A stretch of DNA of 64,000 nucleotides, taken from contig NZ_QVQH01000017.1 of assembly GCF_003428645.1 (NCBI RefSeq), forward strand, positions 38,256-102,255, read 5' to 3'. Made by a program: the position numbers and the translations under genes. Each line of letters starts with the position of its first letter. Within the stretch, counting starts at the first letter, position 1. This stretch comes from Geodermatophilus marinus. Its GTDB lineage: Bacteria; Actinomycetota; Actinomycetes; Mycobacteriales; Geodermatophilaceae. Below the pieces are notes generated by a model, which saw only the letters and a program-made list of their open reading frames with translations, was not told the DNA's origin and searched no databases. This document shows, piece after piece, positions 42,237 through 51,144 of the stretch.

Positions 42237-43918
42237 GCGGCGGCCAGCGCGGCGGCGGCCGCGCGCAGCCGGTCGGCGTCGTCCGGGCCCGGCGCGACGG
42301 CGGCCACCAGCTCGTCGAAGCGTCCGCGCTCGGTGGTGAGCAGGGCGTCGGCGCGGTCCTGCAGGTCCTCCCGGGCCCGGGTGGCCAGCGACCGGACGGC
42401 GGCGTCCCCGAGCACCGCCTCCAGCAGGCGCTGGCCCACCGCCGTCGTCCCGCCGGCCACCGCGACCTCCCCGCCGGTCAGCCCGCCGGTCTGCGCGAAC
42501 ACCGCCACCATGACGACCGCGCCGGCGCCGTTGACCCCCCAGGAGAGGAAGCGGGCGCGGCTGCGCTTGCCGGCCCCCTCGTCCCGCACCAGGTCCAGCA
42601 CCGCCCCCTGCCAGTCGCGCACCTGGACGCCGGCGGCCTCGGGGAAGTCCGGTGAGACGCGGTCGAGGCCCGGCCCGCCGGCGGCCAGCAGGCCCGGCCC
42701 CCCGGGCAGCGCCCGCCACGCGGTGACGGTGCGCTCGGCGGCCCGGTCGGCCTCGGCGCGCAGCAGGGTCTCCACCCCGGACTCCAGCGCCTCGGCGAGG
42801 TCGTCGGCGGGGGTGGGCCGGCCGGTGAGGGCGGCGGTCACCCGGTCGCGGAACCGGCCGACCGCCCCCTGCAGGGAGCGCATCCACTCCCCGGTCCCCA
42901 CGAACTCCTGCCAGCGGGCCAGCACCTCCCCGCGGAGCAGGGTGCCGCTGCGCACGCCCTCGTCCACGCCGTCGCAGGCGGCGGCGTACGCGGCGGCCGC
43001 GGCCTCGTCGAGGGTCGCCGCGGCGGCGGCCTGCTCGTCCACGGCGTCGGCCAGGCCGGCGGCGCGGCGGCCCAGGCTGGCCAGGGCCCCGGTGAGGGTC
43101 TGCCGGATGACGGCGGTCCGCTGCTCCTGGTCCTGCGCCAGCTCCGCCAGCCACCGGCGCAGCGGCGCGACCTGGTCCTCCGGCAACCGGCCGTCGGCCA
43201 GGGGCCGCTCCTCGACGACGAACAGCCGGGCCGCGGCCAGGCCGGCCCGCTCGAGCATCCCGGCCAGGTCGGCGGCGACCTCGCCCACGGCCTCGGGCGG
43301 CACCCGGTCCAGGACGACGGCCAGCGCGGTCCCGCGCTCCTGCGCGGTGCGCAGCACGTCCCACGGGACGGCGTCGGCGTAGCGGGCGGCGGTGGTGACG
43401 AACACCCACAGGTCGGCCGCGGCCAGCAGCTGGGCGGCGAGCTCGCGGTTGGACTCCACCACCGAGTCGACGTCCGGGGCGTCGAGCAGGGCCAGGCCGG
43501 GCGGGACGTCGTCCCGCGCGACCACCTGCAGCGTGCCGGGCCCGCCGGCGCCGCCGGTGACCCGGGCCAGGCCGGGCAGCACCCGGTCGCCGGAGAAGGC
43601 GGGGGCGTCGGCGGTGGAGCAGACCAGCACGGGCGCGCGGGTGGTGGGCCGGAGCACCCCGGCGGCGCTGACCGGGGCGCCGACGAGGCTGTTGACGAGG
43701 GTCGACTTCCCGGCGCCGGTCGACCCGCCGACGACGGTCAGCAGCGGCGCGCCGAGGTCACGCAGCCGCGGGAGCAGGTAGTCGTCGACCTGGTCGACGA
43801 CGCCCCGGGCCGTCGCGACGGCGGCCTCGCGCCCGGGGGTGGCCAGGCCCAGGGGTGCGGCGGCCACGGTGTCCCGGAGGTCCTCCAGGGCCGCGGGCAG
43901 GGTCGCGGGCGGGATCAC
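42233..43918 (-). CDS. Dynamin-like GTPase (first of pair)
   Basis: The 561-residue GTPase has LLTVVGGSTGAGKSTLVNSLVG near residue 60 (P-loop), VLRPTTRAPVLVCS (switch), LALLDAPDVDSV near 140 (G3), LAVVLDRVP near 197 in the G4 position, and a helical C-terminal half with a hydrophobic FLSWGVNGAGAVVMVAVFAQ segment near 460. It pairs with the downstream GTPase through a GTGA overlap, so the two probably form hetero-assemblies on the membrane. It is divergent from the PilZ gene, with a 36-bp imperfect palindrome between. Confidence 0.87.
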   Translation of the reverse strand: MIPPATLPAALEDLRDTVAAAPLGLATPGREAAVATARGVVDQVDDYLLPRLRDLGAPLLTVVGGSTGAGKSTLVNSLVGAPVSAAGVLRPTTRAPVLVCSTADAPAFSGDRVLPGLARVTGGAGGPGTLQVVARDDVPPGLALLDAPDVDSVVESNRELAAQLLAAADLWVFVTTAARYADAVPWDVLRTAQERGTALAVVLDRVPPEAVGEVAADLAGMLERAGLAAARLFVVEERPLADGRLPEDQVAPLRRWLAELAQDQEQRTAVIRQTLTGALASLGRRAAGLADAVDEQAAAAATLDEAAAAAYAAACDGVDEGVRSGTLLRGEVLARWQEFVGTGEWMRSLQGAVGRFRDRVTAALTGRPTPADDLAEALESGVETLLRAEADRAAERTVTAWRALPGGPGLLAAGGPGLDRVSPDFPEAAGVQVRDWQGAVLDLVRDEGAGKRSRARFLSWGVNGAGAVVMVAVFAQTGGLTGGEVAVAGGTTAVGQRLLEAVLGDAAVRSLATRAREDLQDRADALLTTERGRFDELVAAVAPGPDDADRLRAAAAALAAA

Positions 43919-43940
43919 GACGCGAGCACTGCCCCGGACG

Positions 43941-43976
43941 CCGTCCGGTTACCCCTATCGAGGGGAATCAGGACGG
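43941..43976. promoter_or_regulatory. 36-bp imperfect palindrome between the GTPase and PilZ genes
   Basis: CCGTCC (43941-43946) and GGACGG (43971-43976) form the outer arms. CCCCT and AGGGG form the inner arms around ATCG. GGTTA and AATCA between them are partly symmetric. It lies 22 bp before the GTPase start and about 114 bp before the PilZ gene. Confidence 0.4.
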
Positions 43977-44089
43977 TGTGTGACGGAACGCTCCTGCGTG
44001 TCGCTCGCGCGGGCGCGCCCGCAGGTCTACCTTCCGGCGCTGACGCACGGCCCACGGCAGGGCCGCGGAGCACTGCACGGAGGCCCGAC

Positions 44090-44749
44090 ATGACAGCGGG
44101 GACACCCGGTATCGACTTCCCCGAGACCCGGGAGCCGGTGGACGTCCAGGCGAGCAGCCGCGGGGACGCGCTCACCAGCTTCGTCGAGACCAGCGGCGAC
44201 GGCGAGGTGCTGGTCACCGTGGCCGTCGACCGCTCCGGCCGGCGGGTCCGGCTGGAGGTCGGGGAGGACGTCCAGTTGGTCTGGAAGGGCCCCGAGGGGC
44301 TGCGCGCCCGGCCCGCGCAGCTGCTCGAGGTGCTCATGGGCGACGAGCCGAAGTGGCGGCTCGAGCCGACCGGCCCGGCCGGGCGCGGGCAGCGCCGCAA
44401 CGCCGTCCGGGCCCCGATGTCCCTGCCGGTGGAGATGGCCGTCGAGGGCGTCCGGCTCACCGGCGAGACCGTGGACGTGAGCGAGGCCGGGCTCCGGTGC
44501 CTGTTCACGCCGGCGGCCGGTGGGGACGCGGTGCACCCCGAGGTCGGCGCGGTCGTGGACGTCGTCCTGACGCTGTCCATGAAGGAGTCGATCCGCTCCA
44601 AGGCGGAGGTGGTCCGCCCGCACCAGCGCACGGACGAGCGGGTCGAGCTCTCGCTGCGCTTCATCGGCCTCCCGGAGCCCGACGGCGACCTCATCCGGGT
44701 CGAGGTCTTCGGCCAGCTGCGCCAGCTCCGCGCCCGCGGCGTGCTCTGA
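44090..44749 (+). CDS. PilZ domain protein (cyclic di-GMP effector)
   Basis: The 219-residue protein has an N-terminal YcgR-like beta domain (residues about 15-95). A C-terminal PilZ domain follows, with the c-di-GMP motif RRNAVR (102-107, RxxxR) and DVSEAG (129-134, D/NxSxxG), then LSLRFIGL. Binding of c-di-GMP is expected. The output in this organism is unknown. ATG 44090 follows GGAGG. A PAS-GGDEF-EAL protein that may degrade the same messenger is encoded 2.4 kb away. Confidence 0.92.
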   Translation: MTAGTPGIDFPETREPVDVQASSRGDALTSFVETSGDGEVLVTVAVDRSGRRVRLEVGEDVQLVWKGPEGLRARPAQLLEVLMGDEPKWRLEPTGPAGRGQRRNAVRAPMSLPVEMAVEGVRLTGETVDVSEAGLRCLFTPAAGGDAVHPEVGAVVDVVLTLSMKESIRSKAEVVRPHQRTDERVELSLRFIGLPEPDGDLIRVEVFGQLRQLRARGVL

Positions 44750-44776
44750 GCCGTCGTCCGGCCCCGGGACCCGGCC

Positions 44777-46324
44777 TCAGGCCCGGCGGTGGGAGGGCCG
44801 CGGCCCCCGCGAGCGTGCCCGCCGCACCCGGCGCCGCACCCGCTGCCAGCGGTTGGGGGTGTGCTCGGCGTCGAGCAGCTCGCTCTCGGCCAGCGCGCCG
44901 TCCAGCGGGCCGAGGTCCGGCGGGGTGAAGGGCACCAGCGAGCGGCCGGTGCCGGTGCGCAGGGCCTCCACCGCGCCCAGCAGCGAGCCGCCCTGCGCGA
45001 CGACCTCCTCGGCGACGCGCGCCGGGGGCACCCCCAGGTGCTCGCCGAGCAGCCGGTCGCGCAGGCCGGTGATGGTCGCGGCCAGCTCCTCCCGGCGGGG
45101 GTCCCCCGGCGCGGCCTCGACGGAGACGTCGCACTCGGTGTCCAGCCCCATGGACCGGTTGTTGACGTTGGCCGAGCCGATCCGCAGCAGCCGGTCGTCG
45201 ACGACCATCACCTTGGCGTGCACGTAGATCGGCTGCCGCCCCTCGGTGACCGGGACGTAGAGCCGGAAGCGGCCGTGCACGTCGGCCTCGGCCAGCATGC
45301 CCAGCAGCTTGGCGCGGGCGGTGCCCATCGCCTTTTCCTCCAGCCACCCGTCGGCGCTCTCGGGGTTGACGACGACGAACTCCGGGCCGTCCTCCTCGGC
45401 CAGCCGGTCGGCGATGGCCTCGGCGATCCGCCGGGCGGCGAAGTACTGGCTCTCGATGTACACGGTGCGGCGGGCGCCAGCGATGGCCGAGAGCCACAGC
45501 AGCTCGATCTCGTGCACGAGCTCCTGGTCGCGGTACTCCGGGCGGGTGCGGGAGACGGCGACGTCCACGTCGGTGAACAGCGGCTCGACCTCGGGGGGCC
45601 AGCAGGGCTCGACGTCGACCACCGGCTCGTAGCGCTGCCCGGTCCCGCTCTCCCAGCGGTCGCGGGCCAGGTCGCCGATGACGCGGGCGGCGGCGCCGGA
45701 GACGAGGCTGGTGACGTCGTGCCAGGGGCCGGTCGGCCGCTTGGAGCGAGGGCGGCGGCGCAGCGGGTGGCGGTCGAGGTGGTCGGAGGTGTCCCAGCGG
45801 TCGGCGGTGACGTCGATGCCGCCGGCGAAGGCCAGGCAGTCGTCGATGACCACGATCTTCTGGTGGTGCGCCCCGCCGATCGGGTGGTGGGTGTCGACGG
45901 TCAGGAGCAGCCGGTCGGGGGTGCGCCGGTTGAGGAACACGATGGGGGCCAGGCCCCGGGCCATGGCCCCGACCATGCCGAGGTCCCACTGGAGGACGCC
46001 GATCTCCAGCTCGGGGTTGGCGGCGACGGCGTCCTGCAGCACCCGGCCGAGCTTGTCCCGGCCCCGGCGGCCGCGCCCACCGCGGCCCTGCGGGTCCATG
46101 TGGATGCGCGGGTCGAAGTCCCAGCCGATGAACAGCACCCGCTTCTCGGCGCGCAGCACCGCGCCCATGAGCGTGGCGAAGTAGTCGGCGGCGTCGACGA
46201 AGACCGCGTGCTGGTCGGCCCGGGCGAGGCGCCAGCAGGTCTCGCCCTCGACGAGGAGCCGGTCGGTGGTGACGGGGCCGTCCGGATCGGTCGGGACGCC
46301 GCTGCCCTCCCGCACCGGCCTCAC
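44777..46324 (-). CDS. Phospholipase D-like protein (cardiolipin synthase type)
   Basis: This 515-residue protein carries two HKD motifs, HHQKIVVIDDCLAFAGGID near residue 175 and VHAKVMVVDDRLLRIGSANVNNRS near 365, the paired active site of the PLD superfamily. There is no signal peptide or membrane helix, which differs from ClsA and is closer to soluble actinobacterial PLD/ClsB-like proteins. It may synthesise or transfer phospholipid head groups, but nuclease activity cannot be excluded. Its GTG overlaps the stop of an NYN-domain gene, an unexpected partner. Confidence 0.88.
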   Translation of the reverse strand: MRPVREGSGVPTDPDGPVTTDRLLVEGETCWRLARADQHAVFVDAADYFATLMGAVLRAEKRVLFIGWDFDPRIHMDPQGRGGRGRRGRDKLGRVLQDAVAANPELEIGVLQWDLGMVGAMARGLAPIVFLNRRTPDRLLLTVDTHHPIGGAHHQKIVVIDDCLAFAGGIDVTADRWDTSDHLDRHPLRRRPRSKRPTGPWHDVTSLVSGAAARVIGDLARDRWESGTGQRYEPVVDVEPCWPPEVEPLFTDVDVAVSRTRPEYRDQELVHEIELLWLSAIAGARRTVYIESQYFAARRIAEAIADRLAEEDGPEFVVVNPESADGWLEEKAMGTARAKLLGMLAEADVHGRFRLYVPVTEGRQPIYVHAKVMVVDDRLLRIGSANVNNRSMGLDTECDVSVEAAPGDPRREELAATITGLRDRLLGEHLGVPPARVAEEVVAQGGSLLGAVEALRTGTGRSLVPFTPPDLGPLDGALAESELLDAEHTPNRWQRVRRRVRRARSRGPRPSHRRA

Positions 46325-46998
46325 CCGTTCCGGCGCACGTAGGAGCTGACGAAGTCGCGCAGCCCCCGCGTGGGCCGCAGCCAGGCGCCGTCGGGGGGAA
46401 GCGCGTCGAGCCGGACGCGGTCCAGCGGCTCCACGAAGGCCCCCGGGACGTCCTCGATGTCGATGAACTCGAGCAGCTCCGAGCCGATGGCGTAGCCGGC
46501 GACCTCGCTGAAGGCGACGACGACCACCTGGGTGCCGGCGCGGGCCAGCTCCTCCAGGGGCTCGGCGAAGTTCCGGCCGTCACCGGAGAACACGACCAGC
46601 CGGCGGAGGCGGTGGCTGTGCCCGCGGACCTCGATGTGGTCGAGCATGTCCTGGTCGATGTCGTCGTCGGGCTGGGTCTTGGGACGGGCGAAGACGGCGA
46701 AGCCGAAGCTGCGCAGGGCCTCGACCCAGCGCTGCAGCGAGCCCACGACGGGCGGGATGTTGGCGAAGACGCAGGCCTCCACCTCGGGCGCGTCGACCGC
46801 GGCGGGGTCACCGGCGCCCTCGACGAACCAGGCCGCGATCGCGTCGAAGCGCGGGCGGGAGGCGGCGGTGGGGCGGGCGCCGATCACCGTCGACAGGGTC
46901 ATGTCGATGTTGGGCGCGTCCCAGATGAGCAGGTCGAGCGCGGGGCGGGCTCGACCCTCGACGGCGTCGGGCTCGGTCGCTACGGCTGCGGCGGTCAC
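46321..46998 (-). CDS. NYN-domain (LabA-like, PIN fold) putative RNase
   Basis: The 225-residue protein has the LabA-like NYN pattern: DLLIWDAPNIDMTLSTVIG near residue 23 with the first acidic residues, VEACVFANIPPVVGSLQRWVEAL near 75, KTQPDDDIDQDMLDHI near 108 and LVVFSGDGRNFAEPLEELARAG near 135 with the last Asp pair. NYN domains are metal-dependent RNases related to PIN toxins. It is followed in GTGA overlap by the PLD gene. CACACT sits 6 nt before GTG 46998, so the pair likely has its own promoter. Confidence 0.87.
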   Translation of the reverse strand: MTAAAVATEPDAVEGRARPALDLLIWDAPNIDMTLSTVIGARPTAASRPRFDAIAAWFVEGAGDPAAVDAPEVEACVFANIPPVVGSLQRWVEALRSFGFAVFARPKTQPDDDIDQDMLDHIEVRGHSHRLRRLVVFSGDGRNFAEPLEELARAGTQVVVVAFSEVAGYAIGSELLEFIDIEDVPGAFVEPLDRVRLDALPPDGAWLRPTRGLRDFVSSYVRRNG

Positions 46999-47004
46999 GG
47001 GGGC

Positions 47005-47010
47005 AGTGTG
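47005..47010 (-). promoter_or_regulatory. Possible -10 (CACACT) of the NYN-PLD operon
   Basis: CACACT on the minus strand ends 6 nt before GTG 46998. It matches only the A and T positions of the usual hexamer, so support is weaker than for other promoters here. Confidence 0.3.
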
Positions 47011-47102
47011 CCGGGTCGGTGGCGCAACGGGGGATGCCGGCGCCGGAGGACCACCCGGGGAGGTGGCCCGGCGCACCGCGCGGCGGCGCAGCCGGGGACC
47101 GC

Positions 47103-49196
47103 TCACCCGGCCCGGGTCCGCAGCGCCAGCGCGCAGGAGTCGCCGCCGGCCTCGCGGACGCGGGAGGCCCAGCGGGGCACCTCCTCGGCCGGCATCGGGC
47201 GGGCGAGGAGGTAGCCCTGGGCCAGGTCGCACCCGGCCGCGCGCACCATCTCCAGGTGCTCCGCGGTCTCCACGCCCTCCGCCACGGAGCGGATGCCCAG
47301 CGTGCGGGCCAGCGAGACGATGGCCGCCAGCACGGGGCCGGTGCCGTCCGCGGCCAGCCGGGCGGCGGCGGTGAGCAGCGAGCGGTCGATCTTCAGGGTG
47401 GCGATGGGCAGGGCGAGCAGCTGGGCCAGCGAGGACCAGCCGGTGCCGAAGTCGTCGATGGCGACGCGCACCCCGGAGCTGCGCAGCACGGCGAGCTGGT
47501 CCTCGGCGCGGGTGGGGTCCTCGGCGACGCTGGTCTCGGTCAGCTCCAGCACGAGGTCCTCGGGCGGCAGCCCGGAGTCGCGCAGCGCCACCCGCACGTC
47601 GTGCACGAGCGTCTCGGCGGAGAAGTGCCGGGCGCTGATGTTGACCGACATGCGCAGCGGGAGGCCCTCGGTGGCCCAGGCCGCCGCCTGCCGGGTGGTC
47701 TCGCCCAGCAGCCACCGGGTGATCGGGATGAGCTGGCCGGTCTCCTCGGCCACCCCGAGGAACGAGTCGGGGGCGAGCAGGCCGCGTTCGGGGTGCTGCC
47801 ACCGCAGCAACGCCTCGACGCCCTCGATGGCGCCGGTGTCCACGCGGACCAGCGGCTGGTAGTGGACGACGAACTGGTCGACCGCGCCGTCCCGCAGCCG
47901 GTTGGCCACGTCCAGCCGCCAGCGCGCCGCCTCCCGCAGGCCGGGCGAGAACAGGTGGACGCGGTCGCGGCCGGAGGCCTTGGCGGCGTAGGCAGCCGCG
48001 TCGGCGTCGCTGAGCAGCTGGTGGGCCTGGTGCACGCCCGGGGTCGCCGCGGCCACGCCGATGCTGGCCGAGAGCGGGACCGGCAGCCCGGCGGCGACGA
48101 ACGGCCGGGAGAAGGACTGCTGGAGCTGGACGGCGAGGGCGGCCGCCTCGGCGGTGTCGCAGTCCCGGGCCAGCACGAGGAACTGGTCGGCCCCCAGCCG
48201 GCCGACGGTGTCCCCCGGGCGGACCTCCTCGACCAGCCGGTTGCCGACCTGGCGCAGCAGCTCGTCGCCCACCTCGTGGCCGAGGGAGTCGTTGACGGTC
48301 TTGAAGCCGTCGAGGTCGAGGAAGAGCAGCGCCGGGCGGTTGTGCCGGTCGGCCAGCGCGGCGCCGATCACGTGCAGCAGGCGGGCGCGGTTGGGCAGCC
48401 CGGTGAGGTCGTCGTGGCTGGCCCGCCAGGCCAGCGTCTCCTGCACCAGCACCTGGGCGGTGATGTCGGTGTGGGTGATGACCACCTGGCCGACCCCCTC
48501 GACCCGGGAGGCCTGCAGCCGGAACCAGCCGGGCTCGGCTCGGGTCTGGTGCGCGTAGTCGTGGGTGAAGACGGGCGCGCCGGCGACGGTCCCGGCCAGC
48601 AGCCCGCGCACGCCCTCGGCGACCACCCGCCGGTCGTCGGTGTCCATGCCCTGGGTCATGACCGTGAGGTAGTCGTCGCCGATCCGGCCCGGCCGCAGCC
48701 CCGAGCGCTGCACCACCTCGCTGGCCAGCTTCCACCGGCGGTTGACCAGCACGATCCGGCCGTCGGCGTCCACGAGGACCGTCGCCGAGGGCAGGGCGTC
48801 GAGGACCGCGGCCATGTGCTGCAGCCGCGCCTCCTGGCGGTCGCTGCGCCGGCGCGCCGCGGTGACGTCGCGGAAGACCACGACCAGGCCGTGGTCCTCG
48901 GCCGAGGCGCGGACCTCGAACCAACGGCCGTCCGGGGTGTGGTACTCGACGACCGCCGGCCGGCGGTGCACCGCGACCGCGTGCAGCTCCCGCTGCAGCA
49001 CGGTGCCCTGCAGGTGGGGGAAGACGTCCAGGGCCGGCCGGCCGACGATCCGCTCGGCCGGACGGCCCACGACCGTGACGACGGTCGAGTTCACGTAGGT
49101 GATGTGCCAGCCGCGGTCGAGGTGGACCACGGCGTCGGGGACCGTCGCGAGCGGGTCGACCGGGACGGTCGTGGCGCCCTCGACGGATGTGTGCAC
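47103..49196 (-). CDS. PAS-PAS-GGDEF-EAL protein with degenerate cyclase site
   Basis: The 697-residue protein has two PAS domains (about 15-120 and 130-250). A GGDEF domain (about 260-425) follows, with LAWRASHDDLTGLPNRARL and the signature changed to GADQF. An EAL domain (about 440-690) carries EGVEALLRW, VNISARHFS, LELTETS, AIDDFGTGWSSLAQL and LKIDRSL, the catalytic set for c-di-GMP hydrolysis. It is therefore probably a phosphodiesterase whose cyclase half is inactive or regulatory. It may work with the PilZ protein encoded at 44090. The GTG start at 49196 is a choice among nearby GTGs. Confidence 0.9.
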   Translation of the reverse strand: MHTSVEGATTVPVDPLATVPDAVVHLDRGWHITYVNSTVVTVVGRPAERIVGRPALDVFPHLQGTVLQRELHAVAVHRRPAVVEYHTPDGRWFEVRASAEDHGLVVVFRDVTAARRRSDRQEARLQHMAAVLDALPSATVLVDADGRIVLVNRRWKLASEVVQRSGLRPGRIGDDYLTVMTQGMDTDDRRVVAEGVRGLLAGTVAGAPVFTHDYAHQTRAEPGWFRLQASRVEGVGQVVITHTDITAQVLVQETLAWRASHDDLTGLPNRARLLHVIGAALADRHNRPALLFLDLDGFKTVNDSLGHEVGDELLRQVGNRLVEEVRPGDTVGRLGADQFLVLARDCDTAEAAALAVQLQQSFSRPFVAAGLPVPLSASIGVAAATPGVHQAHQLLSDADAAAYAAKASGRDRVHLFSPGLREAARWRLDVANRLRDGAVDQFVVHYQPLVRVDTGAIEGVEALLRWQHPERGLLAPDSFLGVAEETGQLIPITRWLLGETTRQAAAWATEGLPLRMSVNISARHFSAETLVHDVRVALRDSGLPPEDLVLELTETSVAEDPTRAEDQLAVLRSSGVRVAIDDFGTGWSSLAQLLALPIATLKIDRSLLTAAARLAADGTGPVLAAIVSLARTLGIRSVAEGVETAEHLEMVRAAGCDLAQGYLLARPMPAEEVPRWASRVREAGGDSCALALRTRAG

Positions 49197-49317
49197 GCTG
49201 CCGCTACCTCGTTCCCCCTGCGGTGGCGCCGATCCCCTCCCGGAACACCCGCCACGGCCACTGGGGCGACGGCGCGGGCGCTCGGCGCTACACCGAGGGT
49301 AACGGTCCGGATGCGGA

Positions 49318-50940
49318 CTAGGCAGCCCGGATGGCGGACCGTTCCACGAGCGCGCGCACCGGCGCCCCGGCGGGCAGGGTGCCCGCGACGGCGCCCCAGC
49401 CGTCCCCGCCCAGGCGGGAGGCGCAGAAGGTGTCGGCGACCTCGGCCGGCGCGTGGCGGACGAGCAGCGAGCCCTGCAGGCAGAGGGTGAGCAGACCCGC
49501 GATCCGGCGGGCGCGGGCCTCCCGCCCGTCGGCGTCGGCGAGCTCGGCGGCCAGCCGGGCGGCGGCGGCGTCCAGCCGGGGATCGGCCCCGCGGGCGGCC
49601 TCCACCTCGGCGCGGACGGCGGCCAGCGCGGCCTCGGAGCGCCCGAGCGCGCGGAGCACGTCCAGGGCGATGACGTTGCCGGAGCCCTCCCAGATGGAGT
49701 TGAGCGGCGCCTGGCGGTAGAGCCGGGGCAGCCCGGACTCCTCGACGTAGCCGTTGCCGCCCAGCACCTCCAGGGTCTCGGCGACCGCGGCCGGGGTGCG
49801 CTTGCAGACCCAGAACTTGGCGGCGGCACCGGCCAGGCGCAGCAGGTCGGCCTCCCCGGCGTCCACCGCCGCCGCCAGCCGGACGGCGAGCGCGGTGGCC
49901 GCCTCGCTCTCGACGGCGAGGTCGGCGAGCACGTGCTGCATGAGCGGCTGCTCGGCCAGGGCGGCGCCGAAGGCCCGCCGGTGCTCCGCGTGGTGGACGG
50001 CCTGGGTGAGCGCTGCCCGCAGCGTGGCCGCCGAGCCGAGGACGCAGTCGATGCGGGTCAGGTTGACCATCTCGATGATCGTCGGGACGCCGCGGCCGGG
50101 CGGGCCGACCGGCCAGGCCACCGTGCCGTCGAACTCGACCTCGCTGGAGGCGTTGGAGCGGTCGCCGAGCTTGTCCTTGAGCCGCTGCAGCCGGAACGCG
50201 TTGCGCGAGCCGTCGGGCAGCACCCGGGGGACGAGGAAGCAGGACAGGCCCTCCTCCAGCTGGGCGAGCACCAGGAAGAGGTCGCTCATGGGGGCGCTGG
50301 TGAACCACTTGTGCCCGGTGAGCAGGGACGTCCCGTCGGCCCGGGGGACGGCGCGGGTGGTGTTGGCCCGGACGTCGGAGCCGCCCTGCTTCTCGGTCAT
50401 GCCCATGCCGGCGACCAGGCCGCGCTTGCCGGTGGGCTCGGCCAGGCCGAACTGGTACTCGCGGCTGGTCAGCCCCGGCCCGTACCACCCGGCGAGCTCG
50501 CGGTTGGCGCGCAGCGCGGGGACGGCGGCGTAGGTCATCGTCACCGGGCAGCCGTGCCCCTGCTCGACCTGGGTCCAGCCGAGGTAGCCCACCGCGCGGC
50601 GGACGTGGGCGTGCGGCTCGGGCGAGGCCCACGGCGCGCCGGCCAGGCCGTGCTCCACGGCGGTGCGCATGAGCTCGTGCCAGGCCGGGTGGAACTCCAC
50701 CTCGTCGACGCGGTGGCCGTACCGGTCGTGGGTGCGCAGCCGGGGCGGGTTCTCGTTGGCCAGCCGCCCCCACTCCTGCGCCTGCTCGCTGCCGGCCAGG
50801 GCACCGAGGGCCTTGAGCGAGTCGAGGGTGGCCTGGTCGGCGTGCTGACGGCAGGCGTCGGCGAGGGCGGCGTCCCCGGCGATGGGGTCGTGCCCGACCA
50901 GCGGCGGGACCTGGTTCGTGACCTCGTGCGTGGCGCCCAT
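49318..50940 (-). CDS. aidB: Acyl-CoA dehydrogenase, AidB type
   Basis: The 540-residue flavoprotein shows the AidB layout: long N-terminal extension, VTMTYAAVPALRAN near residue 130, GMGMTEKQGGSDVRANTTRA near 178, TGHKWFTSAPMSDLFLVLAQL, and the C-terminal IWEGSGNVIALDVLRAL near 420. AidB protects DNA from alkylation or acts as an unusual acyl-CoA dehydrogenase. The ATG is 6 nt below TAACGT, a leaderless arrangement. The parS-like site 2 lies 54 bp upstream. Confidence 0.92.
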   Translation of the reverse strand: MGATHEVTNQVPPLVGHDPIAGDAALADACRQHADQATLDSLKALGALAGSEQAQEWGRLANENPPRLRTHDRYGHRVDEVEFHPAWHELMRTAVEHGLAGAPWASPEPHAHVRRAVGYLGWTQVEQGHGCPVTMTYAAVPALRANRELAGWYGPGLTSREYQFGLAEPTGKRGLVAGMGMTEKQGGSDVRANTTRAVPRADGTSLLTGHKWFTSAPMSDLFLVLAQLEEGLSCFLVPRVLPDGSRNAFRLQRLKDKLGDRSNASSEVEFDGTVAWPVGPPGRGVPTIIEMVNLTRIDCVLGSAATLRAALTQAVHHAEHRRAFGAALAEQPLMQHVLADLAVESEAATALAVRLAAAVDAGEADLLRLAGAAAKFWVCKRTPAAVAETLEVLGGNGYVEESGLPRLYRQAPLNSIWEGSGNVIALDVLRALGRSEAALAAVRAEVEAARGADPRLDAAAARLAAELADADGREARARRIAGLLTLCLQGSLLVRHAPAEVADTFCASRLGGDGWGAVAGTLPAGAPVRALVERSAIRAA

Positions 50941-50946
50941 CCCCGC

Positions 50947-50952
50947 ACGTTA
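50947..50952 (-). promoter_or_regulatory. Probable -10 (TAACGT) of the AidB-type gene
   Basis: TAACGT on the minus strand is followed by 6 nt and ATG 50940. Confidence 0.45.
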
Positions 50953-50993
50953 GCGCCGCCGGGGCGGGTCCCGGCCGCCCCGGCGCCGGTGCC

Positions 50994-51007
50994 GTTCCAC
51001 GTGGAAC
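50994..51007. promoter_or_regulatory. parS-like palindrome, site 2 (ParB-binding candidate)
   Basis: GTTCCACGTGGAAC is perfect and identical to site 1 at 19685. It lies in the intergenic space between the AidB-type gene and the end of the DUF222 gene. Confidence 0.65.
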
Positions 51008-51144
51008 CGCGCCCCGTGGCGCCCAGGAGGTGGCGGCAACCCGTCGATCCGGACCGAGGCATGCCGGGTGCCCGGCGCACGGGTGGGTGCGCCGGGTCGG
51101 CCGGTGTGCGGTTCTGGCTCTGCTCGGGGTCCGGCCGTTCTGCT

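Noticed and set aside
40320..43382. Plus-strand open frame of about 1,000 codons opposite the GTPase pair
   Set aside because: It is a GC shadow. The minus strand encodes two GTPases with intact G-motifs.
44777..46998. NYN-PLD pair as a phage-defence system
   Set aside because: There is no recombinase, reverse transcriptase, sensor domain or defence-island context, so only the unusual pairing is reported.
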